The notes beneath the pieces were generated by a model that saw only the letters and a list, made by a program, of their open reading frames with translations, searched no databases and was not told where the DNA came from. From assembly GCF_003105115.1 (NCBI RefSeq), contig NZ_QETH01000025.1, positions 1 through 56,511 of the forward strand: 56,511 nt of DNA, in the 5' to 3' direction. Positions within the stretch are counted from its first letter, which is position 1. Each line of letters starts with the position of its first letter. Below, piece after piece: positions 7,453 through 15,881 of this stretch. A program made the translations under genes and the position numbers. The stretch is from Flavobacterium sp. HTF (GTDB lineage: Bacteria > Bacteroidota > Bacteroidia > Flavobacteriales > Flavobacteriaceae).

Positions 7453-9039
7453 TTATATTTTATATATAGTATGTGATTCTGAATGGCTGTCAAAAGTAAT
7501 ATTAACATAATAAATACCAGCTGCATAAGAAGTCATATTGAAACCATTATATCCAATACCGAAAAAATATGTGTTATCTTGTAAAAGTTGCCCGTATTGC
7601 GAGTAAATTTTTATTGATTTTGCACTGCTTGTTTGTGGTGGAATATTTGAATCTAATAAACTTATATCAAAATAAGTTGTGACTGGATTTGGTGTTACTT
7701 TAAAATATTTTGACGGAGGAGTTGTTGGAGGGTTTGTCGGTGTTGTGGTACCATCTGTCCAATGATAGGTTCTCCAATTGCTCCATCCGCATGCATTTTT
7801 TACCCTAACTTTAAATTTTACCGGATTATCTGTTGGATTTGCACCTGTCAAATAAATATTTCCTTGTGTTCCTGTAGCAGTTGCACTATTATATAATCCA
7901 TTATTCAGGAAATAAAAATTTCCTGAAATTTTCTCCCATTGCCAGTCAGAATTTAACGGAACATAATTTCCAATTGGTGCTGTTAAAGTGTAAATTAAAT
8001 AATTATTGTTTGCTACATTATTTAAAGCACAAGGAGCACTTTCAGTCGGACAATAAAAGTTCGTTATAAGAGGCATTGGGCTTCCCATAATAATATTTTT
8101 TGTAATAGTTCTTGTTTCATTACAAGCGTTTACTATAGTAGCTGTTAATGTAATCTGTCCTTGATTTAATGTTGTAAGGGTAGTTGAAGGACCTGTTGTA
8201 TTACTTAAAGATGCTATGATGGTATTTGATATACTCCAGGATTGCACTGATAATCCGGATTCTAAACCAGATACAGTATAACCGGCACTTGAACAAACTG
8301 TCTCATTTCCTGATATAACTGCTCCAGTAGTAAACAATGCTCTGGTTACTGTTTTTGAACCAACAGCATTATAATTTGAATTACCTCCTGAATTTTTCAC
8401 TGTGCAAAAAACTGAAAAATTACCAGTCAGTGGAGGTGTTACGTTTACAGATGTACCTGTCGTTGAACCAACAATTACAGCGCCGCCTGTAACTGACCAT
8501 GTTTTCTGATTAACAGAATCAGAACAAGTAAATGTTTGGGTAGCCTGAGAACAATTTGTAACAATTGGAGGACCAGTAATTACCGGAGGAGTAAGTCTTT
8601 GTATTGTTATATTTTTTTCTACTTGTGGCTGATAATTAAAATAACTAATATGTGCACCGGAAATTTTGTTAATATAAATTCCGCTAATTTTTACAGTAAT
8701 CTTGTCTGTAGTTGAATTAGAAGCATCACTCCATTGTATGGGTACAATCTTAGGATTCGTATTATTAAGAGTAGCATCATTATAATAGTTAGATTGATTA
8801 GTAGGAATGCCTATGTAACCCGGAACATTTCCTGAACCACCACTATAATTAGTTATGACAATCCATTCATTAATAATATAACCATCTGCACCACTAGGAT
8901 AAACAGGATTAAACTGAAGGGTATAATTATAAGGAACACCAACCTGAACTGATCCTGGCCCAGTGATTGTTATTGAATGTTGGGCAATTAAAAAGTTAGT
9001 AAAAAGTAAACTAAAAAATAAAAATAAAGTTTTTTTCAT
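7453..9039 (-). CDS. T9SS-secreted multi-domain protein with Ig-like/PKD-like repeats
   Basis: A 528-residue secreted protein. The ATG at 9037-9039 gives a clean signal peptide (MKKTLFLFFSLLFTNFLIAQ); an upstream in-frame start would add ten residues without purpose. The middle holds repeated beta-rich Ig/PKD-like units rich in Thr, Ser, Asn and Gly. A PTNPPTTPPSK linker leads to a C-terminal type A sorting domain of about 75 residues (TPNPVTTYFDISL start, ending ESHTIYKI), the signal read by the type IX system. No catalytic domain is recognised. Its place among the PUL enzymes suggests a cell-surface glycan-binding protein, but this is inference; an adhesin is also possible. Confidence 0.8.
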   Translation of the reverse strand: MKKTLFLFFSLLFTNFLIAQHSITITGPGSVQVGVPYNYTLQFNPVYPSGADGYIINEWIVITNYSGGSGNVPGYIGIPTNQSNYYNDATLNNTNPKIVPIQWSDASNSTTDKITVKISGIYINKISGAHISYFNYQPQVEKNITIQRLTPPVITGPPIVTNCSQATQTFTCSDSVNQKTWSVTGGAVIVGSTTGTSVNVTPPLTGNFSVFCTVKNSGGNSNYNAVGSKTVTRALFTTGAVISGNETVCSSAGYTVSGLESGLSVQSWSISNTIIASLSNTTGPSTTLTTLNQGQITLTATIVNACNETRTITKNIIMGSPMPLITNFYCPTESAPCALNNVANNNYLIYTLTAPIGNYVPLNSDWQWEKISGNFYFLNNGLYNSATATGTQGNIYLTGANPTDNPVKFKVRVKNACGWSNWRTYHWTDGTTTPTNPPTTPPSKYFKVTPNPVTTYFDISLLDSNIPPQTSSAKSIKIYSQYGQLLQDNTYFFGIGYNGFNMTSYAAGIYYVNITFDSHSESHTIYKI

Positions 9040-9232
9040 TATAAAAATTTTTAATTTTTCTTTTCGCAATATGCAAGGCAGAAAATTATCCTCTTTAATA
9101 TTTTATTTTGTTTAAATTTATCGCTCAAGGCTGTAAACTATTATTCCTAAGTATTTATACCGATTTATCTATCCAAATTTTCTCCCTTTTTATTATTTAA
9201 TATTTAGCAACATTACAAATTCATTTCTTCTC

Positions 9233-10072
9233 CTAATTAATCTCTATCAACACAGGCAAATGATCCGAAGGATATTTTAAATCTTTTGAATCACTTAAAA
9301 CTGCGTGTTTCTGAATTGTTAATCCGCTATTTTTAGAAATAAATATGTAATCTATTAGCAATGTAACCGGCTCATTATGTTTAAAGCCATTGAATGTTCC
9401 TGAAGGTCCGAAAGGTTTTTCTTTTGAAACCTCTTTAGTATCATCCATTTCTTTTTTTACTTCTGCAATTTGATTTGTATCTGGTTCTGAGTTAAAATCA
9501 CCCATCAAAAAAGCCGGATAATTTTTAGAATTTATTTCTTTCATTTTAGAAAGAATTAGCTGTACTCCTTTTACCCTGGCTTCATTACCCACATGATCCA
9601 GATGCGTATTAAAAACCCAGAATGATTTCTTTGTTTTTAAATCTTTAAAAAGAGCATATGTACAAATCCTGTTGCATGCCGCATCCCAGCCCCTTGATAC
9701 AATATTTGGTGTTTCCGAAAGCCAAAATGTATTGATCTGTTCTACTTTAAAACGCTCCTTTTTATAATAAATAGTACAAGCTTCACCCGTTTCTTTTTCT
9801 TCTCTTCCTATTCCGAATCTACTATAGGCCGGCAAAGCCGAAGCTATATCGGTAACCTGATTAGGAGTTGCTTCCTGAACACCCAGAATATCCGGGCTGT
9901 AAAACTGAATTTGGGAAGTAAAATAGTCTTTTCGGTTTGGCCATGCATTTTCTCCGTCTGAAGCAACATCCAGACGTATATTATAGCTCATCATTTTTAA
10001 ATTCTGAGCATAAAATGAAGAGCTTACAAAAAGCAGCATTAATAGCGAAACAACAATGTTTATCTTTTTCAT
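9233..10072 (-). CDS. Secreted endonuclease/exonuclease/phosphatase (EEP) family protein
   Basis: A 279-residue hydrolase of the DNase I-like superfamily with a signal peptide (about residues 1-22, ending SFYAQ). Motifs are visible in order: MSYNIRLD, QEATPNQV (metal-binding Glu), NTHLDHVG, MGDFNSEPD (catalytic Asp and Asn) and SDHLPVLIEIN (the final SDH). Such secreted EEP proteins recur in Bacteroidetes PULs, where their substrate is unknown; a phosphodiester or phosphate ester linked to the glycan is one idea. It lies among PUL genes on the same strand. A TAnnTTTG match 20 bp upstream suggests it may have its own promoter. Confidence 0.85.
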   Translation of the reverse strand: MKKINIVVSLLMLLFVSSSFYAQNLKMMSYNIRLDVASDGENAWPNRKDYFTSQIQFYSPDILGVQEATPNQVTDIASALPAYSRFGIGREEKETGEACTIYYKKERFKVEQINTFWLSETPNIVSRGWDAACNRICTYALFKDLKTKKSFWVFNTHLDHVGNEARVKGVQLILSKMKEINSKNYPAFLMGDFNSEPDTNQIAEVKKEMDDTKEVSKEKPFGPSGTFNGFKHNEPVTLLIDYIFISKNSGLTIQKHAVLSDSKDLKYPSDHLPVLIEIN

Positions 10073-10091
10073 ATTAAAAATTTTTATTCTT

Positions 10092-10099
10092 CAAAGCTA
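10092..10099 (-). promoter_or_regulatory. Possible -7 box for the EEP gene
   Basis: On the minus strand this reads TAGCTTTG, an exact TAnnTTTG match, 20 bp before the ATG at 10072. There is no clear -33 TTG, so the call is weak. Confidence 0.3.
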
Positions 10100-10197
10100 C
10101 CATTTTAAAGCCCTTTAGAAAAAAATCTGTCTTTTAAAAAAATGTTAATTATAAGTTTTAACTTACTTTTGCTAAACCGTATTTTATCTGATTCTGT

Positions 10198-11952
10198 TTA
10201 TTTTTTAGATTTATTTTTACCTTCTTTAAAGTCTAAATAATTCAAATTGAAACCTCCTTTATCAAAAATTACTTTGATTTTATTACTTCCTTTTTTTAAT
10301 TCTATTCCTGATAAAATAACTGTTTTCCAATTGTCATTTTTTCCGGTAGCCGGTAATGCGATACTTTCTGTTTGAACTCCGTTTCCTGTTTCCAAATGAA
10401 GTTTCCCTTCCGATTTTTCACCCGAATAACGAATTGCTACATTGTAGGTGTTTTGTTTTGCTGCATCAACAGTAAACTGAAGCCATTCTCCATCTTCGAT
10501 AAAAGAAACCTGATACCCGTTCAATCCGGCATCTTTACAAGGCAAAATATCTACTCCGTCATTTCGCATGGTATTTCCTTTGTTACAGTCTTCAAATTTT
10601 CCGGTTTCTACGCGGTAATTCACGAAATCTTTGTCTAAATACGCATGCTCATTGGTTCCTAAATCATAGTGGGTTGCCGCTATTTTTCCCGGAACTGTAT
10701 TTTTCTTATAAGGCTTGGTGTCATTTGTCTGCACTTGTCTGAACATCGCATCGATTACATCTGGTTTTACGGTTAGGTTTTCCATTTTATAATTGTCCGC
10801 CATTTTTAGCAAAGCCTTTTTAGCAAAATCCTGAGAAGGTTTTTGTCCGCCATCTTTCCAGTATTTTAATAGAACATCATACTCCGGAATTTTGGTAACA
10901 GAGGTTACTCCTGCAATATTTTCGATTTTCTTCATTGGCCAGAAAGCCCATCCGATATTATTTCCTTCAACTAACGAAAGAGCATCTTTAAACCACACAT
11001 TTGAGTTTTCTCCACTCTCCCCCAGCCAGATCGGAACATTGTATTGTTTTCTGTAATCCAGCATTTTCTGGATAGAAGCTGTTGTATTGTAGTTCCAGTA
11101 TTTATGGAAGCTCAATGCCATATTTTCATCCCATAAAGGAAAAATTCCGTTGTAATTATTTCCCCAGCAATTTCCTTCAATAAAAATTAAATGATTGGTA
11201 TCTACCTCACGGATTGCTTTGGTAACCGCAACCATCAACTCTCTTAAAGGCCCGTTTGAGTTTTCATCGCAGCCATTTTTATTTGTTCCGGTAAAATTCC
11301 AGTTGGGTTCATTGATAATGTCGTATGCTCCAATCCATGGATTATCTCTGTAACGTGAAGCTAATTTTTTCCACAAGGCAATCATTTTCGCTCGATTGGC
11401 TTCGCTTTCCCAAAGAGATGGTTTTGTAGTGTCATAATCTGAAATTGCAGCGTCATTACCTTGTCCGCCGGGAGCAGCATGCAGATCTAAAATAAGGTAC
11501 ATTTTGTTTTCTGCACACCATTTTAATAAATTATCTGTCATTGTAAAACCTTCTTCAATCCAGGTTATTTCACCATTTTTTTCTTCCTGAATTGATGGTG
11601 TATACAAGTTGTAATGCATTGGCAAACGAATCGAATTGAATCCCCATGCCGCTAATGAATCAACATCTCTTTTTGTGATTCCGTTGGCTTTGTAGGCTGC
11701 ATAAAATTCTTTCGTTCCCTGTTCTCCAATTACATTCTGAATTTTTTGCTTAATAACATACTGTGGACTCGCAAAGGGCTGTGTCTGCAACATATATCCT
11801 TCCTGAACCATCCAGCCGCCAACGCCTAAACCTCTTAATAATACATTTTTTCCGTTGCCATCAACAATGTTTTGCCCGTCTCTGTGCAAAAATCCTTGTG
11901 CAAAAGACGTTATTGAAAGTAATAATTGTAATGCTATAAATATTTTTTTCAT
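10198..11952 (-). CDS. GH5 family glucanase with C-terminal CBM6-like module
   Basis: A 584-residue secreted enzyme with a signal peptide ending SFAQ. The GH5 barrel spans about residues 20-370: RGLGVGGWMVQEGYM at the start, acid/base Glu215 (DIINEPNW) and nucleophile Glu312 (WLGESGEN). The C-terminal part (about 430-580) is a beta-sandwich resembling CBM6-type carbohydrate-binding modules (EDGEWLQFTVDAA, GGFNLNYLDF). The RGLGxGGW start recalls the GH5 branch that includes yeast exo-beta-1,3-glucanases, but I cannot fix the subfamily. There is no lipobox and no T9SS tail, so a periplasmic location is expected. It follows the GH3 gene at 12025 with a hairpin in the 72-bp gap. Confidence 0.87.
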   Translation of the reverse strand: MKKIFIALQLLLSITSFAQGFLHRDGQNIVDGNGKNVLLRGLGVGGWMVQEGYMLQTQPFASPQYVIKQKIQNVIGEQGTKEFYAAYKANGITKRDVDSLAAWGFNSIRLPMHYNLYTPSIQEEKNGEITWIEEGFTMTDNLLKWCAENKMYLILDLHAAPGGQGNDAAISDYDTTKPSLWESEANRAKMIALWKKLASRYRDNPWIGAYDIINEPNWNFTGTNKNGCDENSNGPLRELMVAVTKAIREVDTNHLIFIEGNCWGNNYNGIFPLWDENMALSFHKYWNYNTTASIQKMLDYRKQYNVPIWLGESGENSNVWFKDALSLVEGNNIGWAFWPMKKIENIAGVTSVTKIPEYDVLLKYWKDGGQKPSQDFAKKALLKMADNYKMENLTVKPDVIDAMFRQVQTNDTKPYKKNTVPGKIAATHYDLGTNEHAYLDKDFVNYRVETGKFEDCNKGNTMRNDGVDILPCKDAGLNGYQVSFIEDGEWLQFTVDAAKQNTYNVAIRYSGEKSEGKLHLETGNGVQTESIALPATGKNDNWKTVILSGIELKKGSNKIKVIFDKGGFNLNYLDFKEGKNKSKK

Positions 11953-11982
11953 GCTCTTTATTTAAAACCTTAAACTTAAATA

Positions 11983-12012
11983 CCTGCAATCCAAAAGCTT
12001 CTGGATTGCAGG
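11983..12012 (-). terminator. Intra-operon hairpin between GH3 and GH5 genes
   Basis: CCTGCAATCCA and TGGATTGCAGG form an 11-bp perfect stem with an 8-nt loop, between the stop of the GH3 gene and the start of the GH5 gene. There is no long U-run, so it probably tunes expression or protects the upstream mRNA end. Confidence 0.5.
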
Positions 12013-12024
12013 AATAGTTAAGAT

Positions 12025-14292
12025 TTATTTTAATAGAAAATCCTTTTTTAGATTAGATACCTGAACAGTAAATGATCCTTTTTCAGAAATCCATTTCAGG
12101 TTTTCATTTACAAACTGAAGGTCTTTTTGGTTTAAAGTGAATTTTACCGTTTTGGTTTCATTCGGCTCTAAGCTGATTTTTTCAAATCTTTTTAAAGCTT
12201 TAAATTCCGGTGTGATCGAAGCAAAATTATCTGACAGGTATAATAAAACAGATTCTTTTCCACTTCTTTTTCCGGCATTCGTCACATCGACAGTAACATT
12301 AATTTCATCTGAATTACTGATTTCCGTTTTGTCAATTTTTAAATTTGAATAGGTGAAAGTCGTATAGGATAATCCTGTTCCAAACTCAAATTGTGGCAAA
12401 TAACTTTTCTCATAAGTAGCATCGTTATTTTGTTCGCCTTCAGAAATACTTTCGGTATATTTTCTATTGTATTTTTCTAATGAATTAGGATATCTAGGAT
12501 AATTGTAAGGTAGTCTTCCGCTTGGGTTTACATCACCGTACAAAATATCAACCAATGCTCTTGCACCTTCATTCCCTGGCAGATAACACTGAACAACAGC
12601 GCTCATTTTATCTTCAAAATCGCTTATTAATCTTGGTCTTCCTTCATTTAAAACTAAAATAATTGGTTTGTTTACTTTAGCTAAGGCTAATGCCAGTTTT
12701 ACCTGCGATGTACTCATAAATATATTGCTGATATCTCCCGGAGTTTCGGTGTAATTTTTTTCTCCCAAACACAATACAATTTTTGATGCTGTTTTAGCAA
12801 GTTCTACTGCTTTCTGAATTTCTGCATCATCTTCTTTTTCTAAATCAGCACCAGCAGTATATAATACATTTTCTTTTCCAAGTTTGTTTTGGAAAGCTTC
12901 CAAAATGGTTGATTTCTCAGCTGCATAAACATCCGAATTTTCACCTTGCCAGGTATATGACCAGCCTCCGTTCAGGTATTTCATGCTATTCGCTGTTGCA
13001 CCCGTTACAAGGATTTTTTCAGTTTTGTTTAATGGTAAAACAGCTTGATTATTTTTTAATAAAGTAATTGATTCTGCTGCCGTTTTGTAAGCTTCCTGAA
13101 TGTGTTCAGCAGATCCGAATTTTGGATAATCTTTTAAATTTGCTACAGTATTTTGAAACAAATTCAACTCAAACTTCATTCTCAGAATTCTGGTTACGGC
13201 ATCGTCGATACGGGACATCGGCACTTCTCCTTTTTTTACTAAATCAACTAAATCAGTATAAAAAGTAAATTCTTCAGGCACCATACTCATATCTATACCC
13301 GCCATAACAGCTATACGAACCGCATCTCTTTTGGTTTCGGCAACTTTGTGTCTTGTATTCAGGTAAATAATATCTTTCCAGTCTGTAACTACAACTCCTG
13401 AAAAACCTAATTCGTTTTTAAGAATATCCGTAATCAAATGTTTACTTGCGTGTACCGGAGTTCCGTTAATTTCTCCTGAACTTACCATTACACTTTTGGC
13501 TCCGGCATTTATTGCAGCCTGATAAATCGTCAAATCGTATTGTCTTAAAATACGTTCCGGAATTATACTTGGTGTTCTGTCTTTTCCTGTTGTTGTGCTT
13601 CCGTAACCTATGTAATGTTTCATACAGGAAGCTACGCTGTATTTAGAACCTACATTATTGTTTCCTTCAAAACCATCCACTAGTGCGACAGCCATTTTTG
13701 AAGATAAATAAGCATCCTCTCCAAATGATTCCCACATTCTTGACCATGCTGGGTTTCGTGGAAAATCTAAATCCGGAGAAAAAACCCATGGAATTGATGA
13801 GGCTCTGGTTTCGTAAGCTGAAATTTCTGCTCCGCGTTTAACTAAATCGGTATTAAAGGTTGCTGCCAGACCAATTTGCTGTGGAAATAATGTAGCTCCG
13901 GCTGTATAACTTGCACCGTGAATGGCGTCTATACCGTATAAAACAGGAATTTTTAGTCTCGATTTGTTTGCTTCATTTGTAATTGCCTGCATGGTTTCCT
14001 GCCATCTTTGAAGTGTAGGAGCGCCAGGATTTGGTACATTTAGAATAGAACCAATATGATAATCCTGAATTCCCTGTTTTAATTTGGCCGCATCAAAATA
14101 TCCAGGTCTTTTGGGATCTTCAAAAATTGTTACGGTAATCTGAGTCATCTGACCCACTTTTTCTTCTAAAGTCATTTTAGACAACAGTTCTGAAACCTTA
14201 GCATCTATTTCTGCTTTTGTCTTTTTAACTTCCTGGCTCCATGTTGCTCCGCAAAATAGGAAAGCAAGTACTAGAAACTTTGTATTTTTCAT
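12025..14292 (-). CDS. GH3 family glycosidase, periplasmic (second GH3 of the PUL)
   Basis: A 755-residue GH3 enzyme with signal peptide MKNTKFLVLAFLFCGATWSQ. The catalytic Asp304 lies in VVVTDWKD; SCMKHYIGYG and SRMWESFGED are the matching substrate-pocket blocks, LCLGEKNYTETPGD lies in the second domain and a fibronectin III-like domain ends the protein. It is clearly a different subtype from the GH3 at 5097: the sequences differ throughout and the nucleophile motif is TDWKD instead of SDWGS. It lies 33 bp downstream of the first GH30 stop with no hairpin between, so the two are probably one transcript. A beta-glucosidase or exo-glucanase role fits. Confidence 0.9.
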   Translation of the reverse strand: MKNTKFLVLAFLFCGATWSQEVKKTKAEIDAKVSELLSKMTLEEKVGQMTQITVTIFEDPKRPGYFDAAKLKQGIQDYHIGSILNVPNPGAPTLQRWQETMQAITNEANKSRLKIPVLYGIDAIHGASYTAGATLFPQQIGLAATFNTDLVKRGAEISAYETRASSIPWVFSPDLDFPRNPAWSRMWESFGEDAYLSSKMAVALVDGFEGNNNVGSKYSVASCMKHYIGYGSTTTGKDRTPSIIPERILRQYDLTIYQAAINAGAKSVMVSSGEINGTPVHASKHLITDILKNELGFSGVVVTDWKDIIYLNTRHKVAETKRDAVRIAVMAGIDMSMVPEEFTFYTDLVDLVKKGEVPMSRIDDAVTRILRMKFELNLFQNTVANLKDYPKFGSAEHIQEAYKTAAESITLLKNNQAVLPLNKTEKILVTGATANSMKYLNGGWSYTWQGENSDVYAAEKSTILEAFQNKLGKENVLYTAGADLEKEDDAEIQKAVELAKTASKIVLCLGEKNYTETPGDISNIFMSTSQVKLALALAKVNKPIILVLNEGRPRLISDFEDKMSAVVQCYLPGNEGARALVDILYGDVNPSGRLPYNYPRYPNSLEKYNRKYTESISEGEQNNDATYEKSYLPQFEFGTGLSYTTFTYSNLKIDKTEISNSDEINVTVDVTNAGKRSGKESVLLYLSDNFASITPEFKALKRFEKISLEPNETKTVKFTLNQKDLQFVNENLKWISEKGSFTVQVSNLKKDFLLK

Positions 14293-14325
14293 TTTAACTT
14301 TTTAAATTAATATATTTTTAAAACC

Positions 14326-15792
14326 CTAATAGATTAGAGTCTGCATAGCATGTGATGGTATTTTGATTGTGTTTTTAAAAGAGTCTATTATGATTTCATA
14401 AACTACTTCTTTGTCTGAAGAATTCATCACAATTGTGGCCATCTTTCCGTTTGTATTCAGGAAAGAGGTACTTAATAAACTTTTATCGCTGGTTGTATTG
14501 CCTATTCTTTTGGCATTTGGCTGAATAAATTTTGAAAGGTGCCCAATATAATAATACATTGGTGTGTAAATCAATTCGTCTTTGGTTGTGTCTGCATGAA
14601 TTGGGGCAAAACAAAAATTGCCCACATGATTTGGCCCTCCGGTTTGGTCCAGAAGAATGTTCCAGTCTGTCCAGCCCACAGTTCCGTTATTAAAATCATT
14701 AATCATATTGATTCCGTAACGCTCTGCATTTCCCCAAAACTGAAATTTTGTTGCATCAAATTTTTCAATACAACCTTCTGTAAATAATAGGTTTTTATTC
14801 GGAAAAGATTCATGGACTTTACCAACTGATTCAAACTTTGGAGTACCGCCGTTCCAGGTTTCATACCAGTGAAATCCAATTCCCCATGCATATTTTGAAA
14901 CTTCAGGATCTGAGAAGACAAGGTTGGCTCTTTTTTCGAGCATATCTCCACGGTTATGGTCCCAAATGATAACATTTTTAGAAGAAAGGCCTTCTTTTTT
15001 TAAGGTTGGCCCTAAAAAGTTTTTAAGAAAATCTCTCTCGGCTTCAGGACTATAAATACAAGACTCCCAACTTTGTTTTGCCATCGGTTCGTTTTGAATG
15101 CTCAATCCCCAAACCGGAATTTTTTCTTTTTCGTATGCTTTTATAAATTTAGCATAGTAATTTGCCCAAGATTGTGCAAATTCAGGCAATAAAACGCCGC
15201 CGTGCAAAATATCATTATTGTCTTTCATGAAAGCTGGGGGACTCCAGGGACTGACAAATAAAGTTAATTTACCGCCGGCAGTTTCAATTGCTCTTTTGAT
15301 TAGTGGAATTCGGTACTTTTTGTCATGTTCTATATTGAAGGTTTTCAGGTCTTTGTCTCCTTCCTGGATATAGGTATAGCTTTCGCTGCTAAAATCGCAA
15401 CTATGTATATTTGTTCTGGCTAAAGAATAACCGATTCCGTTCTTTTTATCATAATAAGCGGTTAGAAATTCCTGTTGTTTCTTTGGTGATAATTTGGCAA
15501 AGACTTCAGCGCTAGCATCTGTAATGGCGCCACCAATTCCCAAGAAAGTCTGATCTGTTTTTTTTCTGTCGATCGTAATTGAAACCGTTGAATTTGCTTG
15601 TTGTGGTGTTGGATTTAAGATTAAATCATTCGATAATGATAATCTTAAATTTGTGTTTTCGGCAGTAGTATATACCTCTATTTTTTTATTTGTTTTGAAT
15701 GAAGATGCCACAGACTGGGCTCCAACATTTGAAGAACAAATTAATTGGAGAACAAGTATTGGAATTATTAAAATGCGATTTATAAATTTCAT
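14326..15792 (-). CDS. GH30 family beta-glucanase (copy 1)
   Basis: A 488-residue GH30 enzyme with a signal peptide (about residues 1-25, ending VGAQ) and no proper lipobox. Family marks are FLGIGGAITDASAEVFAKL, acid/base Glu235 (SIQNEP) and nucleophile Glu339 (LLFTEGC), with the beta-sandwich split between the two ends. Known bacterial GH30 enzymes of this kind include endo-beta-1,6-glucanases and glucosylceramidase-like proteins; in a PUL with two GH3s and a GH5, beta-1,6-glucanase activity is the more likely. It is a tandem paralogue of the gene at 15882, with long near-identical blocks throughout. A terminator-like hairpin at 15832-15863 separates the two. Confidence 0.9.
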   Translation of the reverse strand: MKFINRILIIPILVLQLICSSNVGAQSVASSFKTNKKIEVYTTAENTNLRLSLSNDLILNPTPQQANSTVSITIDRKKTDQTFLGIGGAITDASAEVFAKLSPKKQQEFLTAYYDKKNGIGYSLARTNIHSCDFSSESYTYIQEGDKDLKTFNIEHDKKYRIPLIKRAIETAGGKLTLFVSPWSPPAFMKDNNDILHGGVLLPEFAQSWANYYAKFIKAYEKEKIPVWGLSIQNEPMAKQSWESCIYSPEAERDFLKNFLGPTLKKEGLSSKNVIIWDHNRGDMLEKRANLVFSDPEVSKYAWGIGFHWYETWNGGTPKFESVGKVHESFPNKNLLFTEGCIEKFDATKFQFWGNAERYGINMINDFNNGTVGWTDWNILLDQTGGPNHVGNFCFAPIHADTTKDELIYTPMYYYIGHLSKFIQPNAKRIGNTTSDKSLLSTSFLNTNGKMATIVMNSSDKEVVYEIIIDSFKNTIKIPSHAMQTLIY

Positions 15793-15831
15793 TGTACTTT
15801 GAAAAAGCGATTTAACTTTATTTAAAAAAGT

Positions 15832-15863
15832 GAGGGCTAAAATGAATACTCATATTAACCCTC
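15832..15863 (-). terminator. Terminator-like hairpin between the two GH30 genes
   Basis: GAGGGCTAAAATGA and TCATATTAACCCTC pair at 12 of 14 positions around a 4-nt loop. On the minus strand the stem is followed by ACTTTTTTAAAT, which gives a U-run. It lies downstream of GH30 copy 2 and may attenuate transcription into GH30 copy 1. Confidence 0.65.
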
Positions 15864-15881
15864 TTACTAACTCACAAAATA

